Shown piece by piece: positions 17,742 to 26,508 of a stretch of DNA of 64,000 nt. The notes below the pieces were generated by a model, which was not told the DNA's origin, made no database searches, and was given only the letters and a program-made list of their open reading frames with translations. Position 1 is the stretch's first letter. The number at the start of each line of letters is the position of its first letter. Source of the stretch: Bacteriovoracaceae bacterium (lineage in GTDB: Bacteria > Bdellovibrionota > Bacteriovoracia > Bacteriovoracales > Bacteriovoracaceae); contig CANEUH010000003.1 in the NCBI GenBank assembly GCA_947441615.1, positions 114,307 through 178,306 on the forward strand, given 5' to 3'. The translations under genes and the position numbers were made by a program.

Positions 17742-18668
17742 TTATCCTCCAATTGCATTCATCGTATGAGAAACTTCAGAAATTCTATGATTAGGCTTCA
17801 TCCCTAGAAGTTCCTGATAAATCACTGAGCGGTCCCTCACTCTGATATCAAGCCCCTCGTCTTTAAATAAACATGCTCTTAAGATTCCATCGGCCGATAG
17901 TCTCCACCGAGAGCAGTGCCCACAAAAAGGCTCAGACTCCGATGCGATAAATCCAATCTGCCCGCCATTTTCTGTTACAAAATTAAAGGACGTTGAATCC
18001 AGTGGAGTTGTGATCGCTTTTAACTGAAACTCATTTTGGATTTTTCGGATGAGATCTCTTGCCGAGATAAAGGTCTCGTTTTGATTAGATCTAGCGTATC
18101 CAATTTTCATGAGTTCCAAGAACCTCACTTCAACCGATTCATCTTCAGAGAATTTAACAAATTGATTCACCTCATGATCATTAATGCCTTTCATCATGAC
18201 GGCATTTAGTTTCACAATAAAGCCCATGGAAACTGCGGAACGAATATTACTGATCACTTTTTCAAAGTGATTCCCATAAGTAATTTTTTTAAAATTCTCA
18301 GGATCTAGAGAATCTAAGCTTATATTTAAGTGAAAAACTCTCAGATCCTTTAAAAGAGAAAGATACCTATCAAGGTAAATAGCATTGGTCGTGAGACTCA
18401 GTTTTTTTAAGTTTAAAGAAGCTAATTTTTGAACGATCTCAGGAAATGATTTTCTCATAAGGGGTTCTCCACCTGTGAGACGCACTTCCTGAAGACCCAG
18501 CTCCTTTAATTCAGAGACCACCGATGTTATCTCATCCGGAGAAAGATACTTTGACTCATCCATAAAGCTTTGATCCACTGGCATGCAGTAGTGACAGCGA
18601 AGATTACACTTATCTGTGAGCGAAACTCGAAGTTTTGTCATTTTTCTGCCCTCTTTATCAATCAGCAT
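17742..18668 (-). CDS. moaA: GTP 3',8-cyclase MoaA (radical SAM)
   Basis: MoaA starts molybdenum cofactor synthesis by rearranging GTP. The radical SAM cluster motif CNLRCHYC is near residue 22, the second 4Fe-4S site is CGHCSRWRLSADGILRACLF (CxxC then Cys), and the protein ends in the conserved Gly-Gly (MNAIGG) needed for catalysis. I start at the ATG at 18668, which overlaps the moeA stop (TAATG) and has GGAGG 8 bases upstream; MLIDKEGRKMTKLRVSLTDKCN is the usual N-terminus. The in-frame ATG at 18683 is less likely. It is coupled to moaC-mobA downstream. Confidence 0.93.
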   Translation of the reverse strand: MLIDKEGRKMTKLRVSLTDKCNLRCHYCMPVDQSFMDESKYLSPDEITSVVSELKELGLQEVRLTGGEPLMRKSFPEIVQKLASLNLKKLSLTTNAIYLDRYLSLLKDLRVFHLNISLDSLDPENFKKITYGNHFEKVISNIRSAVSMGFIVKLNAVMMKGINDHEVNQFVKFSEDESVEVRFLELMKIGYARSNQNETFISARDLIRKIQNEFQLKAITTPLDSTSFNFVTENGGQIGFIASESEPFCGHCSRWRLSADGILRACLFKDEGLDIRVRDRSVIYQELLGMKPNHRISEVSHTMNAIGG

Positions 18669-19792
18669 TAAAATGGCCTCCATGAAAAATAAGGATAAAT
18701 TTCACCTGTTTTAAATTGATCTAAGTCTTTGGGAAGTTCAATAAATCCATCCGAGCCTGAAAGAGCGGTAAATTCACCAGAGTTTTTCATCTCTAGTGGA
18801 GTGGCATGGATTTCTGCTCCCATGAATTCAATTTTAACTGGCACAAAATAAGTGAGAGGCTTTTTAAAGGTTATGTCTTTTGTGAGTTTTACTTGTATTT
18901 TTCTATTGGGTAAAAAATAGCGGTGAAGACACACGAGACTTGAAACTGGATTTCCAGGTAGACCAATCACTGTCGTTTTTCTTTTTTCATCCACTCCAAA
19001 CCACAAAGGTTTTCCTGGTCGCTGACTCACTTCATGAAAATACTTCTTGACTCCCATGTCCGCCCAAACGGAAGGAAGATAATCAAATTTCCCCTTGGAT
19101 ACTCCACCAGAGTAAATAAGAAGATCAAAATCATCAGCATGCTTATAGTAGTGATCAGCGACGAGGATTGGGTCATCATCAAGATGAGTTTGTGCGATAT
19201 TTTGATACCCAAAGAGTTCTAGAGATGTTTTTAGCGCATAGACATTTGAGCGCCTGATTTGGTGAGGAAGGGGATCCTTTTCCACGAGTTCATCACCCGT
19301 AGAAATAATCATAACTTTGGGTGAATGGGGAACAAAGCTCTCTCCCATGGATGAGAGTATTCCCACATGGGGCCCATTAAGAGGAAGGTTCTTTTTAAGG
19401 ACCAAATCCCCTTTTTTGCAGTCGCTTCCCTCAAGATGAACAGAATCAAATCTATTTCTAGGAGCATCCACAATAATGGTCGCTACTTTATTTTCAATCT
19501 TTAAATGCTCATACTGAATAACAAGATCACCACCAACGGGAAGAGGTGCTCCCGTCATAACTTCTAGGCAACCAGACTTTAGTGACTTCACTGGTTCACC
19601 AGCAGCACAGATGCCCTCAATCATAAAGGACCTCTCGCCTTTTTGATAGGAATCATAAGAAACAGCAATTCCATCCATCATCACACGGTTGAAAGGAGGA
19701 TAGTCTCTATCGGCCCGTGACTCTCTGGTCCCGAGATCATGCAAAGGAAAATGAAGCTTAATGATCTCTAAAGCACTTTCAACTGTGATCAT
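18668..19792 (-). CDS. moeA: Molybdopterin molybdotransferase MoeA
   Basis: MoeA inserts molybdenum into adenylated molybdopterin. The 374-residue protein shows PPFNRVMMDGIAVSYDSY, GCLEVMTGAPLPVGGDLVI, STGDELV, IYSGGVSKGKFDY and GLPGNPVSSLVCLHRYFLP, all MoeA signatures. The length is a little under the usual ~400, with a short C-terminal domain IV. Its ATG overlaps the stop of the preceding multidomain gene as ATGA (19789-19792), so cofactor synthesis is translationally coupled to the urate genes. No separate adenylating enzyme (MogA/MoaB) is seen in the window. Confidence 0.92.
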   Translation of the reverse strand: MITVESALEIIKLHFPLHDLGTRESRADRDYPPFNRVMMDGIAVSYDSYQKGERSFMIEGICAAGEPVKSLKSGCLEVMTGAPLPVGGDLVIQYEHLKIENKVATIIVDAPRNRFDSVHLEGSDCKKGDLVLKKNLPLNGPHVGILSSMGESFVPHSPKVMIISTGDELVEKDPLPHQIRRSNVYALKTSLELFGYQNIAQTHLDDDPILVADHYYKHADDFDLLIYSGGVSKGKFDYLPSVWADMGVKKYFHEVSQRPGKPLWFGVDEKRKTTVIGLPGNPVSSLVCLHRYFLPNRKIQVKLTKDITFKKPLTYFVPVKIEFMGAEIHATPLEMKNSGEFTALSGSDGFIELPKDLDQFKTGEIYPYFSWRPF

Positions 19793-22700
19793 TTAGAAAA
19801 AACCTTTATGCGGTTCATCCCACCACAAGGATAATTTTTTAGCCTTACCTCTTCGAAAGATTCTTTTAAATCCACATGAAACACTTTTTTATTTCCTGCA
19901 AACGCTTTCACATTTGTTTTTGGAAGAATCGGCATCCACTTTCCATTTGTGAACCCATCAAGAGTGATCTCAAGAGGGTTATTGTTCACAAAATAAGTGA
20001 AATCAAATTCAATCCGATGAATGGGTGCGACTTTTGCGAGCTTAATCACAAGTTCCTCAAAGTGCCCTAGCACCCGGCTTCGTGCTGACTCCATCCCATC
20101 AAACATGTTAATCGGTTCAAAGGGGGAAAGTGCCTGAGCGGCCGGAGAATAATGCTCATCTGTTGCTTTCAAGACTTTTGCTCCAAGAGCAAGACTCGCA
20201 TTATTATATTCACCACTAATAGTTGCCCAATTTTTTTTGATCTCATCAATCGTGGGATTGTAATCAATATTAAGAGGCTTCACGGTGGAAGGAACACTGT
20301 CCTCATAAGGACGAATTTTTCCATCAAAACTATCTTTCACATTTTCTGGAAGATCGAGATAAAGGCCAAGTCTTGTGAGTCCTCCATCAGGAAATTGAGA
20401 CACCCTTATTTCAGACACGACCTCTGTTTCTTTTGGAAGCTTTATTCTCAACTCTGAGTGACCTTCTAGGTTTGTTTTAGGGAGGATTTCACACCAGTCA
20501 CCATTTATTTTACCTTCAAGTTTCACCACTGGAGAAAAGTTTCCGGTGTGATATTTTGTAGAAAGTAAAACGTAGTGAATCTTTGAAGGCTTTTTTAATT
20601 TAAAAGTGAGTGTGTCCACACCCAATTGGTTATGCCTCACTGTCTCCCAGCTATCCATGATCTTTCCCTGCTTTCCAAAAAGTTCAGGATCAAATTTCGG
20701 AAGATGGTCACTTAAAAGATTATCTGCGCGAGCAAAAAGTTCGTTTGAAACCTCTAGGATTTCTCCAGCCACAGAAAGATTAAAGGGAGCAAGGGGATCG
20801 ATTGGGCCCTTATCTAAGATCGCTTCAGGGCGAGTAGGTTTAAAAGCATCAAGAACAAGATTTTTATATCCCAAATTCACTATTTGTTCCTGTGGGATAG
20901 ATTCCAGACTAAAAGTGTCTTTAAATTTGGTGAAATCAATTCCAGAAATATTGAGCTCTTTTAAAATAAGCTTTGTCACTTCAGCATTGAATAAAACACC
21001 TTTTAAGTCCCCGTTACAAAGACTCACGAGTCCCTTGCCTCTATCTGGGCCAGCAAAGCAGTGAAGGAAAATACAGCGGAAGCCATCATTGGCGCCCTGA
21101 TGAAGCATGAATTTATTGTCTTCTGCCTCTACGATAAAGATTCCAAGTCCCATAAGGGAGTTCATAAACTTTTTGCAGCCCTTATCAGTCCCAAACAGCA
21201 TGAGTCTCGCCGTATCATGAGAAAGTCCACCAGATCCATTCACGTTATGATAGGCCTCTTCAAGGTGCTCTAAAAAATGCGCCATCGCATGAGACGTTCC
21301 CATTCCACCAGCAGCAAAAGAAGGAAACATCTTACGAGTTCCTTCCACTATTTCACCATTATCCTTGTAGCCGTTGGCATAAGTCCGAGAAGCTTCATTG
21401 TGCTGATCAAAAGTCCAATCTTCCATTTCAACTGAATCTAAAAAAGGTCTCGTGAGCTCTAAGATGGATTTCCCTTCAAGCTTTTCAATTAAATACTCTA
21501 GAACTAAAAACCCACCACCTGAGTATTGAAATTTTTCACCGGGTGGATTAATCACCTTCACAGGTTCATAGCCGTATTCTGAGTTCCCTTTTATAAAGGC
21601 AGAGATGGGTGGCATTTTCCTGTCTGCTGGAACTCCATTCACGTAATGAAGATTAAGGGCCCCGTGACTCATGAGATGAGAGAGTCTTACTCCTGGTAAA
21701 TCAAGTTCAGGTAAAAGATCAGATACGAGAGTTTCAAGTGAGATCTTTTTTCTTTTAAAGTATTCTATTGCAAAAGCACTTGCCACTGATTTACTAAGAG
21801 AGGCCATTTCAAAAAAAGTCGATTTATCACAACTACCAAAACTTAATGTCTGGTGATCATGACTAGAAGTCATGATGGTGATTTGAGCATCATGGATCCC
21901 TTGCTTTTTAAATGAAGCTTCAAGTGATGGAAAAAGTCCATTTAAAGGATGGGCACTCATGCGCTTTTTAGTGATTTCCCAAAGAGCGACTTTAGCATTT
22001 TTAATTTCTTCGTCTTTTGAATTATTAATTCTTGTTTTCAAAATGGATAAAAGCTCTGTACCTGATTTCCCTGCTGCACTTACGAGAAACTTCATACCAA
22101 ATTTTTCAAGATAGTTTGAACCGAGATTTTTTAATTCAATTCGGACACTCTCTTCTTCCGAGAAAACTTTCGCCTGCTCAGAACTCGCCATTTTATCTAG
22201 CGTTTTTTTGCTCTCACCGATATCCCCGTGAAAGGAAGCAGCTTCTAAGATTTCATTAAACTCAAAAGCCTTTATGGTTTTTTCCGAAACCGTTTCATCA
22301 ACGGCAATTTGCTTTGCCATTTTAGAAGCAAACTTAAGACTTCCGCACATTTCGAAAAAATAATTAAAGCGCGTGATGTAAGGAGAAATGCTAAATTTCT
22401 CGGCATCAAGACTTAAAACTTCTTTCCAAGGATCATGTGAGTCCCTGACAGAATCTATCGTGAAAGGGAGGAAAAGTTCCGTTGCAAATTCAACTGGTTT
22501 TTTATCTGTCATGAGTTTAATCATGAGATTCAGCGCAACTGGGTACCACTTCTCTGTTCTTTCATCCCACTTAACTTGAACGATTTTCTTATCATTAGAT
22601 TTATCTTTACGAATAAAATTAAACTCTTCATGAGCAATTTTTAAAAACTCCTGAAGTGAAAATCTTCCGTGATAAATCTCGTGCCACACTTCCCAGCGCG

Positions 22701-24408
22701 ATCTTTCGGCCGTCGCGAGATCATCCATCACGCGCACCGGAGTTCCAGCGACAATGGATGGCAGTGCCACACAACCATTACCAGAAAGCCAGTCGGTAAT
22801 GTACTGAAGACTTTGGAACACGTTGTAGCGGATTTCATCCGGGTGGTTATTCGCGATAAAATCAGATTCTCTCATATCTGAAACAATAAGGGAGCGTGGG
22901 AAAAGTGGATCCATTTTATCTAGACCCTTAATATCGGGCCCATGAATGAAGTCCAAAATTTCCTTATGATATTTTTCATCTAATAGAGATTTCACCATTA
23001 TTTCTAATTTAGTTGAATCTCCCTTTTTATGAAATTTCCAAGCCTCTAAAAGGGCAAGGCCTAATCTCACAAAATCCGGGTGGGCCACCCAAAATCCAGA
23101 AAGATCACGTTTCATCTGGGTTATGACATCTCGAATATAGCCCTTAATCGTCACTTGGTAAGATGGTGAACGAAGATCCGTTGTTGTGGGAAGAATGCCA
23201 TACATTCCTCCGACTTTAATTCCTCCCCGTGACCCCACCACATCGGCAAGTAGATCATGAGAAGCTTTAATATATTTAATCACAATATCTGGATCCGCTT
23301 TCACAGGGATTCTATAGTTTGAGTCTTCTTTAAAAAGCCTCGCTGTAGATGCGAGATAATCATGCCACCCAAGACTTGCTCCCACAAAATACGGGTAAAG
23401 CTCATCCATGATCTCATGAGTTCTAAAAACAGCTCTTGGGTTTTCAAGCACAATCATAAGCCTGATACTGCCTGTCGCGTAAGTCGGATACGTTTTTTTA
23501 AGAAGCCTCTCCGCGTGCTCTAGCATGATGCGGATGTATCTCGCTTCCTCTTCGTTTTCTAGCTTAGGTACATAGAAAGCGAGGGCCTTAGGGTTATGCC
23601 AGTTCGTAAAAAAATGCATAGCAAAGTCATACAAATGAAGAGGGATAGGTTCTCCCTTATAGAAAAGAAAAAAGCACGGAAGAGCAAGACCTGGAAAGCG
23701 CTTAATGGGAAGCGAGAGCTTACTTTTTTCTAGCTCATACTTCTTTCCATTTTCTTCTAACGAGAGATTCCCGTCTAGGCATCTCGTGAGATTCACTCCC
23801 GCGTCCACAAGGTCCTCGTGGAGAGGAGTTTTAGAATCCTCATCATCGGCCCCCCATTTGGGAAGGGATTCGTGAGTGGCGAGGAGTTCTTTTACTATTT
23901 CTGGTTCATCCTTAAGCTTTCGGTGATAAGCATTCATGGCATTGATAGAAAGCTTTGCTGAATCCGGTGGCCCAAAGAGAGTGACATGAGGACCTTGAAG
24001 AAAATCTGGAATCCGAGCAATCGGCGCTCCCCCAGATTGAGCGTAGTCCGCTCTTTTGGGGCCCATGACAATTCTTCCCTCGGAGTCTTGTTGGCCAAAA
24101 ATAGTTTTATAGTCTGGACTTAAATAATCTTTTTTAAATTCATCATTATAAGCCTTAAGTGCCTTCGTTCGATCATCAATAAATTTTCGGTCTTTCATTC
24201 GTCTATCTAAAACAAGCTTCAGTTCATCTTTTACAGCCAGATAAAGTTCGCTCACAAAGCGAAGAGACTCAGATCCCTCAAGTCCTTTAGGTTCACCCAC
24301 CATCAAAAGATCAGGGTTACCATGAACAGGAGTGGCAGATTTTAAGATATGCTCCTTTAATTTAGGAGATAGAAAATCATCGTAATAAGGAATTTCAGAT
24401 TTTTTCAA
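19789..24408 (-). CDS. Multidomain uricolytic enzyme: malate synthase + OHCU decarboxylase + beta-lactamase-like hydrolase + allantoicase
   Basis: About 1539 residues in one open frame. Residues 1-655 read as malate synthase A: Glu322 (MIVLENP) and Asp350 (GWHDYL) are 28 apart like the magnesium ligands of known enzymes; VGGMYGILP, FWVAHPDFVRLG and MDDLATAERSR with base Asp563 follow. Residues 672-818 resemble OHCU decarboxylase (UraD): His727, SSEQ with Glu744, NYLEKFGMKFLV. Residues 835-1185 are a class C beta-lactamase-like serine hydrolase: SLSK (Ser870, Lys873), QYSGGG (Tyr962), FAAGGMGTS. Residues 1215-1539 are two allantoicase repeats: GKIMDSWETVRHN, EILPKTN, FPDGGLTRLGLY, then FDGMESARSR, YPCGGMNRIKV. 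I start at TTG 24408, just past the HIU hydrolase stop, with GAGGAAG upstream; TTG 24438 is the alternative. The UraD part is the most diverged. Confidence 0.85.
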   Translation of the reverse strand: MKKSEIPYYDDFLSPKLKEHILKSATPVHGNPDLLMVGEPKGLEGSESLRFVSELYLAVKDELKLVLDRRMKDRKFIDDRTKALKAYNDEFKKDYLSPDYKTIFGQQDSEGRIVMGPKRADYAQSGGAPIARIPDFLQGPHVTLFGPPDSAKLSINAMNAYHRKLKDEPEIVKELLATHESLPKWGADDEDSKTPLHEDLVDAGVNLTRCLDGNLSLEENGKKYELEKSKLSLPIKRFPGLALPCFFLFYKGEPIPLHLYDFAMHFFTNWHNPKALAFYVPKLENEEEARYIRIMLEHAERLLKKTYPTYATGSIRLMIVLENPRAVFRTHEIMDELYPYFVGASLGWHDYLASTARLFKEDSNYRIPVKADPDIVIKYIKASHDLLADVVGSRGGIKVGGMYGILPTTTDLRSPSYQVTIKGYIRDVITQMKRDLSGFWVAHPDFVRLGLALLEAWKFHKKGDSTKLEIMVKSLLDEKYHKEILDFIHGPDIKGLDKMDPLFPRSLIVSDMRESDFIANNHPDEIRYNVFQSLQYITDWLSGNGCVALPSIVAGTPVRVMDDLATAERSRWEVWHEIYHGRFSLQEFLKIAHEEFNFIRKDKSNDKKIVQVKWDERTEKWYPVALNLMIKLMTDKKPVEFATELFLPFTIDSVRDSHDPWKEVLSLDAEKFSISPYITRFNYFFEMCGSLKFASKMAKQIAVDETVSEKTIKAFEFNEILEAASFHGDIGESKKTLDKMASSEQAKVFSEEESVRIELKNLGSNYLEKFGMKFLVSAAGKSGTELLSILKTRINNSKDEEIKNAKVALWEITKKRMSAHPLNGLFPSLEASFKKQGIHDAQITIMTSSHDHQTLSFGSCDKSTFFEMASLSKSVASAFAIEYFKRKKISLETLVSDLLPELDLPGVRLSHLMSHGALNLHYVNGVPADRKMPPISAFIKGNSEYGYEPVKVINPPGEKFQYSGGGFLVLEYLIEKLEGKSILELTRPFLDSVEMEDWTFDQHNEASRTYANGYKDNGEIVEGTRKMFPSFAAGGMGTSHAMAHFLEHLEEAYHNVNGSGGLSHDTARLMLFGTDKGCKKFMNSLMGLGIFIVEAEDNKFMLHQGANDGFRCIFLHCFAGPDRGKGLVSLCNGDLKGVLFNAEVTKLILKELNISGIDFTKFKDTFSLESIPQEQIVNLGYKNLVLDAFKPTRPEAILDKGPIDPLAPFNLSVAGEILEVSNELFARADNLLSDHLPKFDPELFGKQGKIMDSWETVRHNQLGVDTLTFKLKKPSKIHYVLLSTKYHTGNFSPVVKLEGKINGDWCEILPKTNLEGHSELRIKLPKETEVVSEIRVSQFPDGGLTRLGLYLDLPENVKDSFDGKIRPYEDSVPSTVKPLNIDYNPTIDEIKKNWATISGEYNNASLALGAKVLKATDEHYSPAAQALSPFEPINMFDGMESARSRVLGHFEELVIKLAKVAPIHRIEFDFTYFVNNNPLEITLDGFTNGKWMPILPKTNVKAFAGNKKVFHVDLKESFEEVRLKNYPCGGMNRIKVFSK

Positions 24409-24409
24409 A

Positions 24410-24727
24410 CTAACTTCCTCGGTAAGAAGAAAGACCAAATGGATTAATGATAAGAGGCACGTGATATTTTCTCTCTGTACTCTTCACTCTAAAAGTGATC
24501 GGTGTATTTAAAAAGAAATGCTCCTGGCCCTGGTAGTACTCTTCAATGTGAAATGTAAGGCGATAGTCCCCTACTTCTTTAGGGCAATCAAAAACAATTC
24601 TTCCATCAGTATTTGTTTTATCGACACCAATCTCTCTCCAGCCTTCAGAGATTTTTCGCTCTAATACCACCGTGACTCCTGAAGCAGGGGCACCTTTAGT
24701 CGTATCAAGGATGTGAGTACTAATCAT
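24410..24727 (-). CDS. hiuH: 5-hydroxyisourate hydrolase (transthyretin-like)
   Basis: This enzyme opens 5-hydroxyisourate, the unstable product of urate oxidation, to OHCU. The 105 residues contain the N-terminal STHILDTTKGAPASG with its catalytic His, the central KTNTDGRI with the conserved Arg, and the family hallmark C-terminus KYHVPLIINPFG...SSYRGS. There is no signal peptide, so it acts in the cytoplasm. It starts 5 bp after puuD and ends 1 bp before the preferred start of the multidomain enzyme. The codons for its last residues (CGA GGA AGT) also form the ribosome binding site for that next gene. Confidence 0.95.
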   Translation of the reverse strand: MISTHILDTTKGAPASGVTVVLERKISEGWREIGVDKTNTDGRIVFDCPKEVGDYRLTFHIEEYYQGQEHFFLNTPITFRVKSTERKYHVPLIINPFGLSSYRGS

Positions 24728-24732
24728 AAAAC

Positions 24733-26394
24733 CTACTTTTTAAAATTAAATTTAACTTCTGAAATACCAGTCTCAGTGATCGTAATGTCCTGAGTAAGTG
24801 TTCCAAAAACCTCGTGCCAAGCTTCTAAGGTGTAATTTCCTGGAGGTAAGAGAGGAATAGAAAACTCCCCCTTGGAATTTGTGACCGCAAAAAAGGAATG
24901 ATCCATGATCGCAACATACGCACCCATCCACGGATGAACGGAACACTTCGCTTGAAGAAAGAGTTCTGGTTTATTAAACACTCTCGTTTCACGTTGATCT
25001 TTTTTAGGCATCGCCACGTTAAATCTTTGATTCAAATTTGTAACAGAGCGGACATTATGGAAAATAGGATCTGAGTTTAAAAATGTAACATTCTGGCCAA
25101 CTCTTGCTCCCACGACTCTTGGAGTGTACATACATCCTTTCTGATCTAAGATGACTTCTTCAGAGGGAACTGGTGAAGAGACTAATCCCTCATGACCCTT
25201 CATCACTCGGACAAGAACATTTTGAACTTTGCCGGAAGTTACGATCACTTCGTTAGAATAGACATCACCTGAACCAGGTCTTTTACAACCAGAAGGAAGA
25301 TTTAATTTTTTTCCTTGAGGAACGACACCTTCAAAAGTAACAACTCCCTTCACGGCAAACGTTTTTAACTGTGCCGTCGGAGCTGTCGAAGCTCTCGGAG
25401 TGACTTCAGGTGAAGTTTCAACCTTTGGAAGGGTTTGCTCAATTTTAACATGAGAGTGAACGTCTTGAGGTGTTTCAAGAGAGTTAGTTTTAGCTTGTGA
25501 AAAAATAATCACACCTGTGATAAGAGCAACGCCAATCACGCCAAAAGTCATTGAGCGTTTTGGATTTTTAAGGCGAACAACAAAATACTCTCTTATAGCT
25601 GCACCACCGGCGCAAATTAACAAAAGAATCAGCCAATTAAGATCATGCCCATAAGTATTAGGGAAGTGATTAGAAAGCATGATAAAGATAACTGGAAGAG
25701 TAAAATACGTGTTATGAGTAGAGCGATTCTTCGCGTTCTTCCCCCACTCTTGGTTAACCGGTTCACCTTTTTTAGAGGCCTCTACCATCTTAATCTGGCG
25801 AGGAATAATTCTCATAAAAACATTCGCAGTCATCCATGTTCCAAGCATCGCTCCCACATGAAGATAGGCCGCTCTTCCACTAATCGTATGACAAAGAAGA
25901 TATGTCATTGCAACAAACCACGACATAGTAAAAGCATGTCCCCATAGCGGGTGGCTCTTTACAAATTTACTCTCCCAAAGAGAGTCATAAAAAAACCAAG
26001 ATCCAAAAATAGAAAACACACCAAGACCAACGGCCTGCCAGTAGGTTATTTTTGAAACCATATCATCTAAAAGAAAAGTTCCATCCCCGGTGTAAAAAAT
26101 AAGGGCGGTCAGAGCAAATCCACTGATCCAAGTCCAATAGGATTCCCATTTAAACCAGTGAAGTCTCTCTGGAACTTTAGTAGGACCCATCTGAAGTTTT
26201 TCTACGTGATAAAATCCACCACCATGAACCATCCATACTTCTCCCACGTGACCGGGTCTTTTTGATTCTGGATTTGGCTCGAAACTTCGATCAAGCCACA
26301 TGAAAAAAATAGATGTACCAATCCAAGTCACGGCGACCGTAATATGGAGCCAGCGAACGAGTAGTAAAATCCAATCAAAAATATCCTGATTCAT
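24733..26394 (-). CDS. puuD: PuuD-type membrane urate oxidase with a C-terminal amicyanin-like cupredoxin
   Basis: The first ~305 residues match the membrane urate hydroxylase PuuD: WLHITVAVTWIGTSIFFMWLD, VGEVWMVHGGGFYHVEK, LHWFKWESYWTWISGFAL and about eight hydrophobic segments. The usual C-terminal cytochrome c (CxxCH) is absent. Instead, after a Pro/Thr-rich linker, residues ~350-553 form a cupredoxin with HN at His446 and C-x2-H-x2-M (Cys484, His487, Met490), the same loop spacing as amicyanin, followed by a beta-rich tail of the carboxypeptidase-regulatory type. Electrons from urate oxidation may therefore pass to copper instead of haem c. The ATG has GGAG 6 bases upstream. It is the first gene of the operon, directly after the aldolase terminator. 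Confidence 0.88.
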   Translation of the reverse strand: MNQDIFDWILLLVRWLHITVAVTWIGTSIFFMWLDRSFEPNPESKRPGHVGEVWMVHGGGFYHVEKLQMGPTKVPERLHWFKWESYWTWISGFALTALIFYTGDGTFLLDDMVSKITYWQAVGLGVFSIFGSWFFYDSLWESKFVKSHPLWGHAFTMSWFVAMTYLLCHTISGRAAYLHVGAMLGTWMTANVFMRIIPRQIKMVEASKKGEPVNQEWGKNAKNRSTHNTYFTLPVIFIMLSNHFPNTYGHDLNWLILLLICAGGAAIREYFVVRLKNPKRSMTFGVIGVALITGVIIFSQAKTNSLETPQDVHSHVKIEQTLPKVETSPEVTPRASTAPTAQLKTFAVKGVVTFEGVVPQGKKLNLPSGCKRPGSGDVYSNEVIVTSGKVQNVLVRVMKGHEGLVSSPVPSEEVILDQKGCMYTPRVVGARVGQNVTFLNSDPIFHNVRSVTNLNQRFNVAMPKKDQRETRVFNKPELFLQAKCSVHPWMGAYVAIMDHSFFAVTNSKGEFSIPLLPPGNYTLEAWHEVFGTLTQDITITETGISEVKFNFKK

Positions 26395-26482
26395 CGGTTC
26401 TCCACAGAATGAAAATGGAGGGACATTAAACCAAATTTGAGAGGGAAAACCAATGTATTTGAGGAAATTGACTCAGGGAGAA

Positions 26483-26506
26483 AAATGGGTCCCGTAGGAC
26501 CCATTT
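26483..26506 (-). terminator. Intrinsic terminator of the aldolase gene
   Basis: AAATGGGTCC (26483-26492) and GGACCCATTT (26497-26506) form a perfect 10-bp stem with a 4-base loop. On the minus strand the stem runs into a short T-rich tract. It lies 2 bp beyond the aldolase stop and separates that gene from the urate operon. Confidence 0.8.
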
Positions 26507-26508
26507 CA

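Noticed and set aside
17758..17758. ATG at 17758 as the moaC-mobA start
   Set aside because: It lies inside moaA without a ribosome site, while 17740 has GGAGG and follows the moaA stop by one base.
24438..24438. TTG at 24438 as the start of the multidomain enzyme
   Set aside because: It lies inside hiuH; TTG at 24408 follows the hiuH stop and has GAGGAAG upstream. Not excluded, but less likely.
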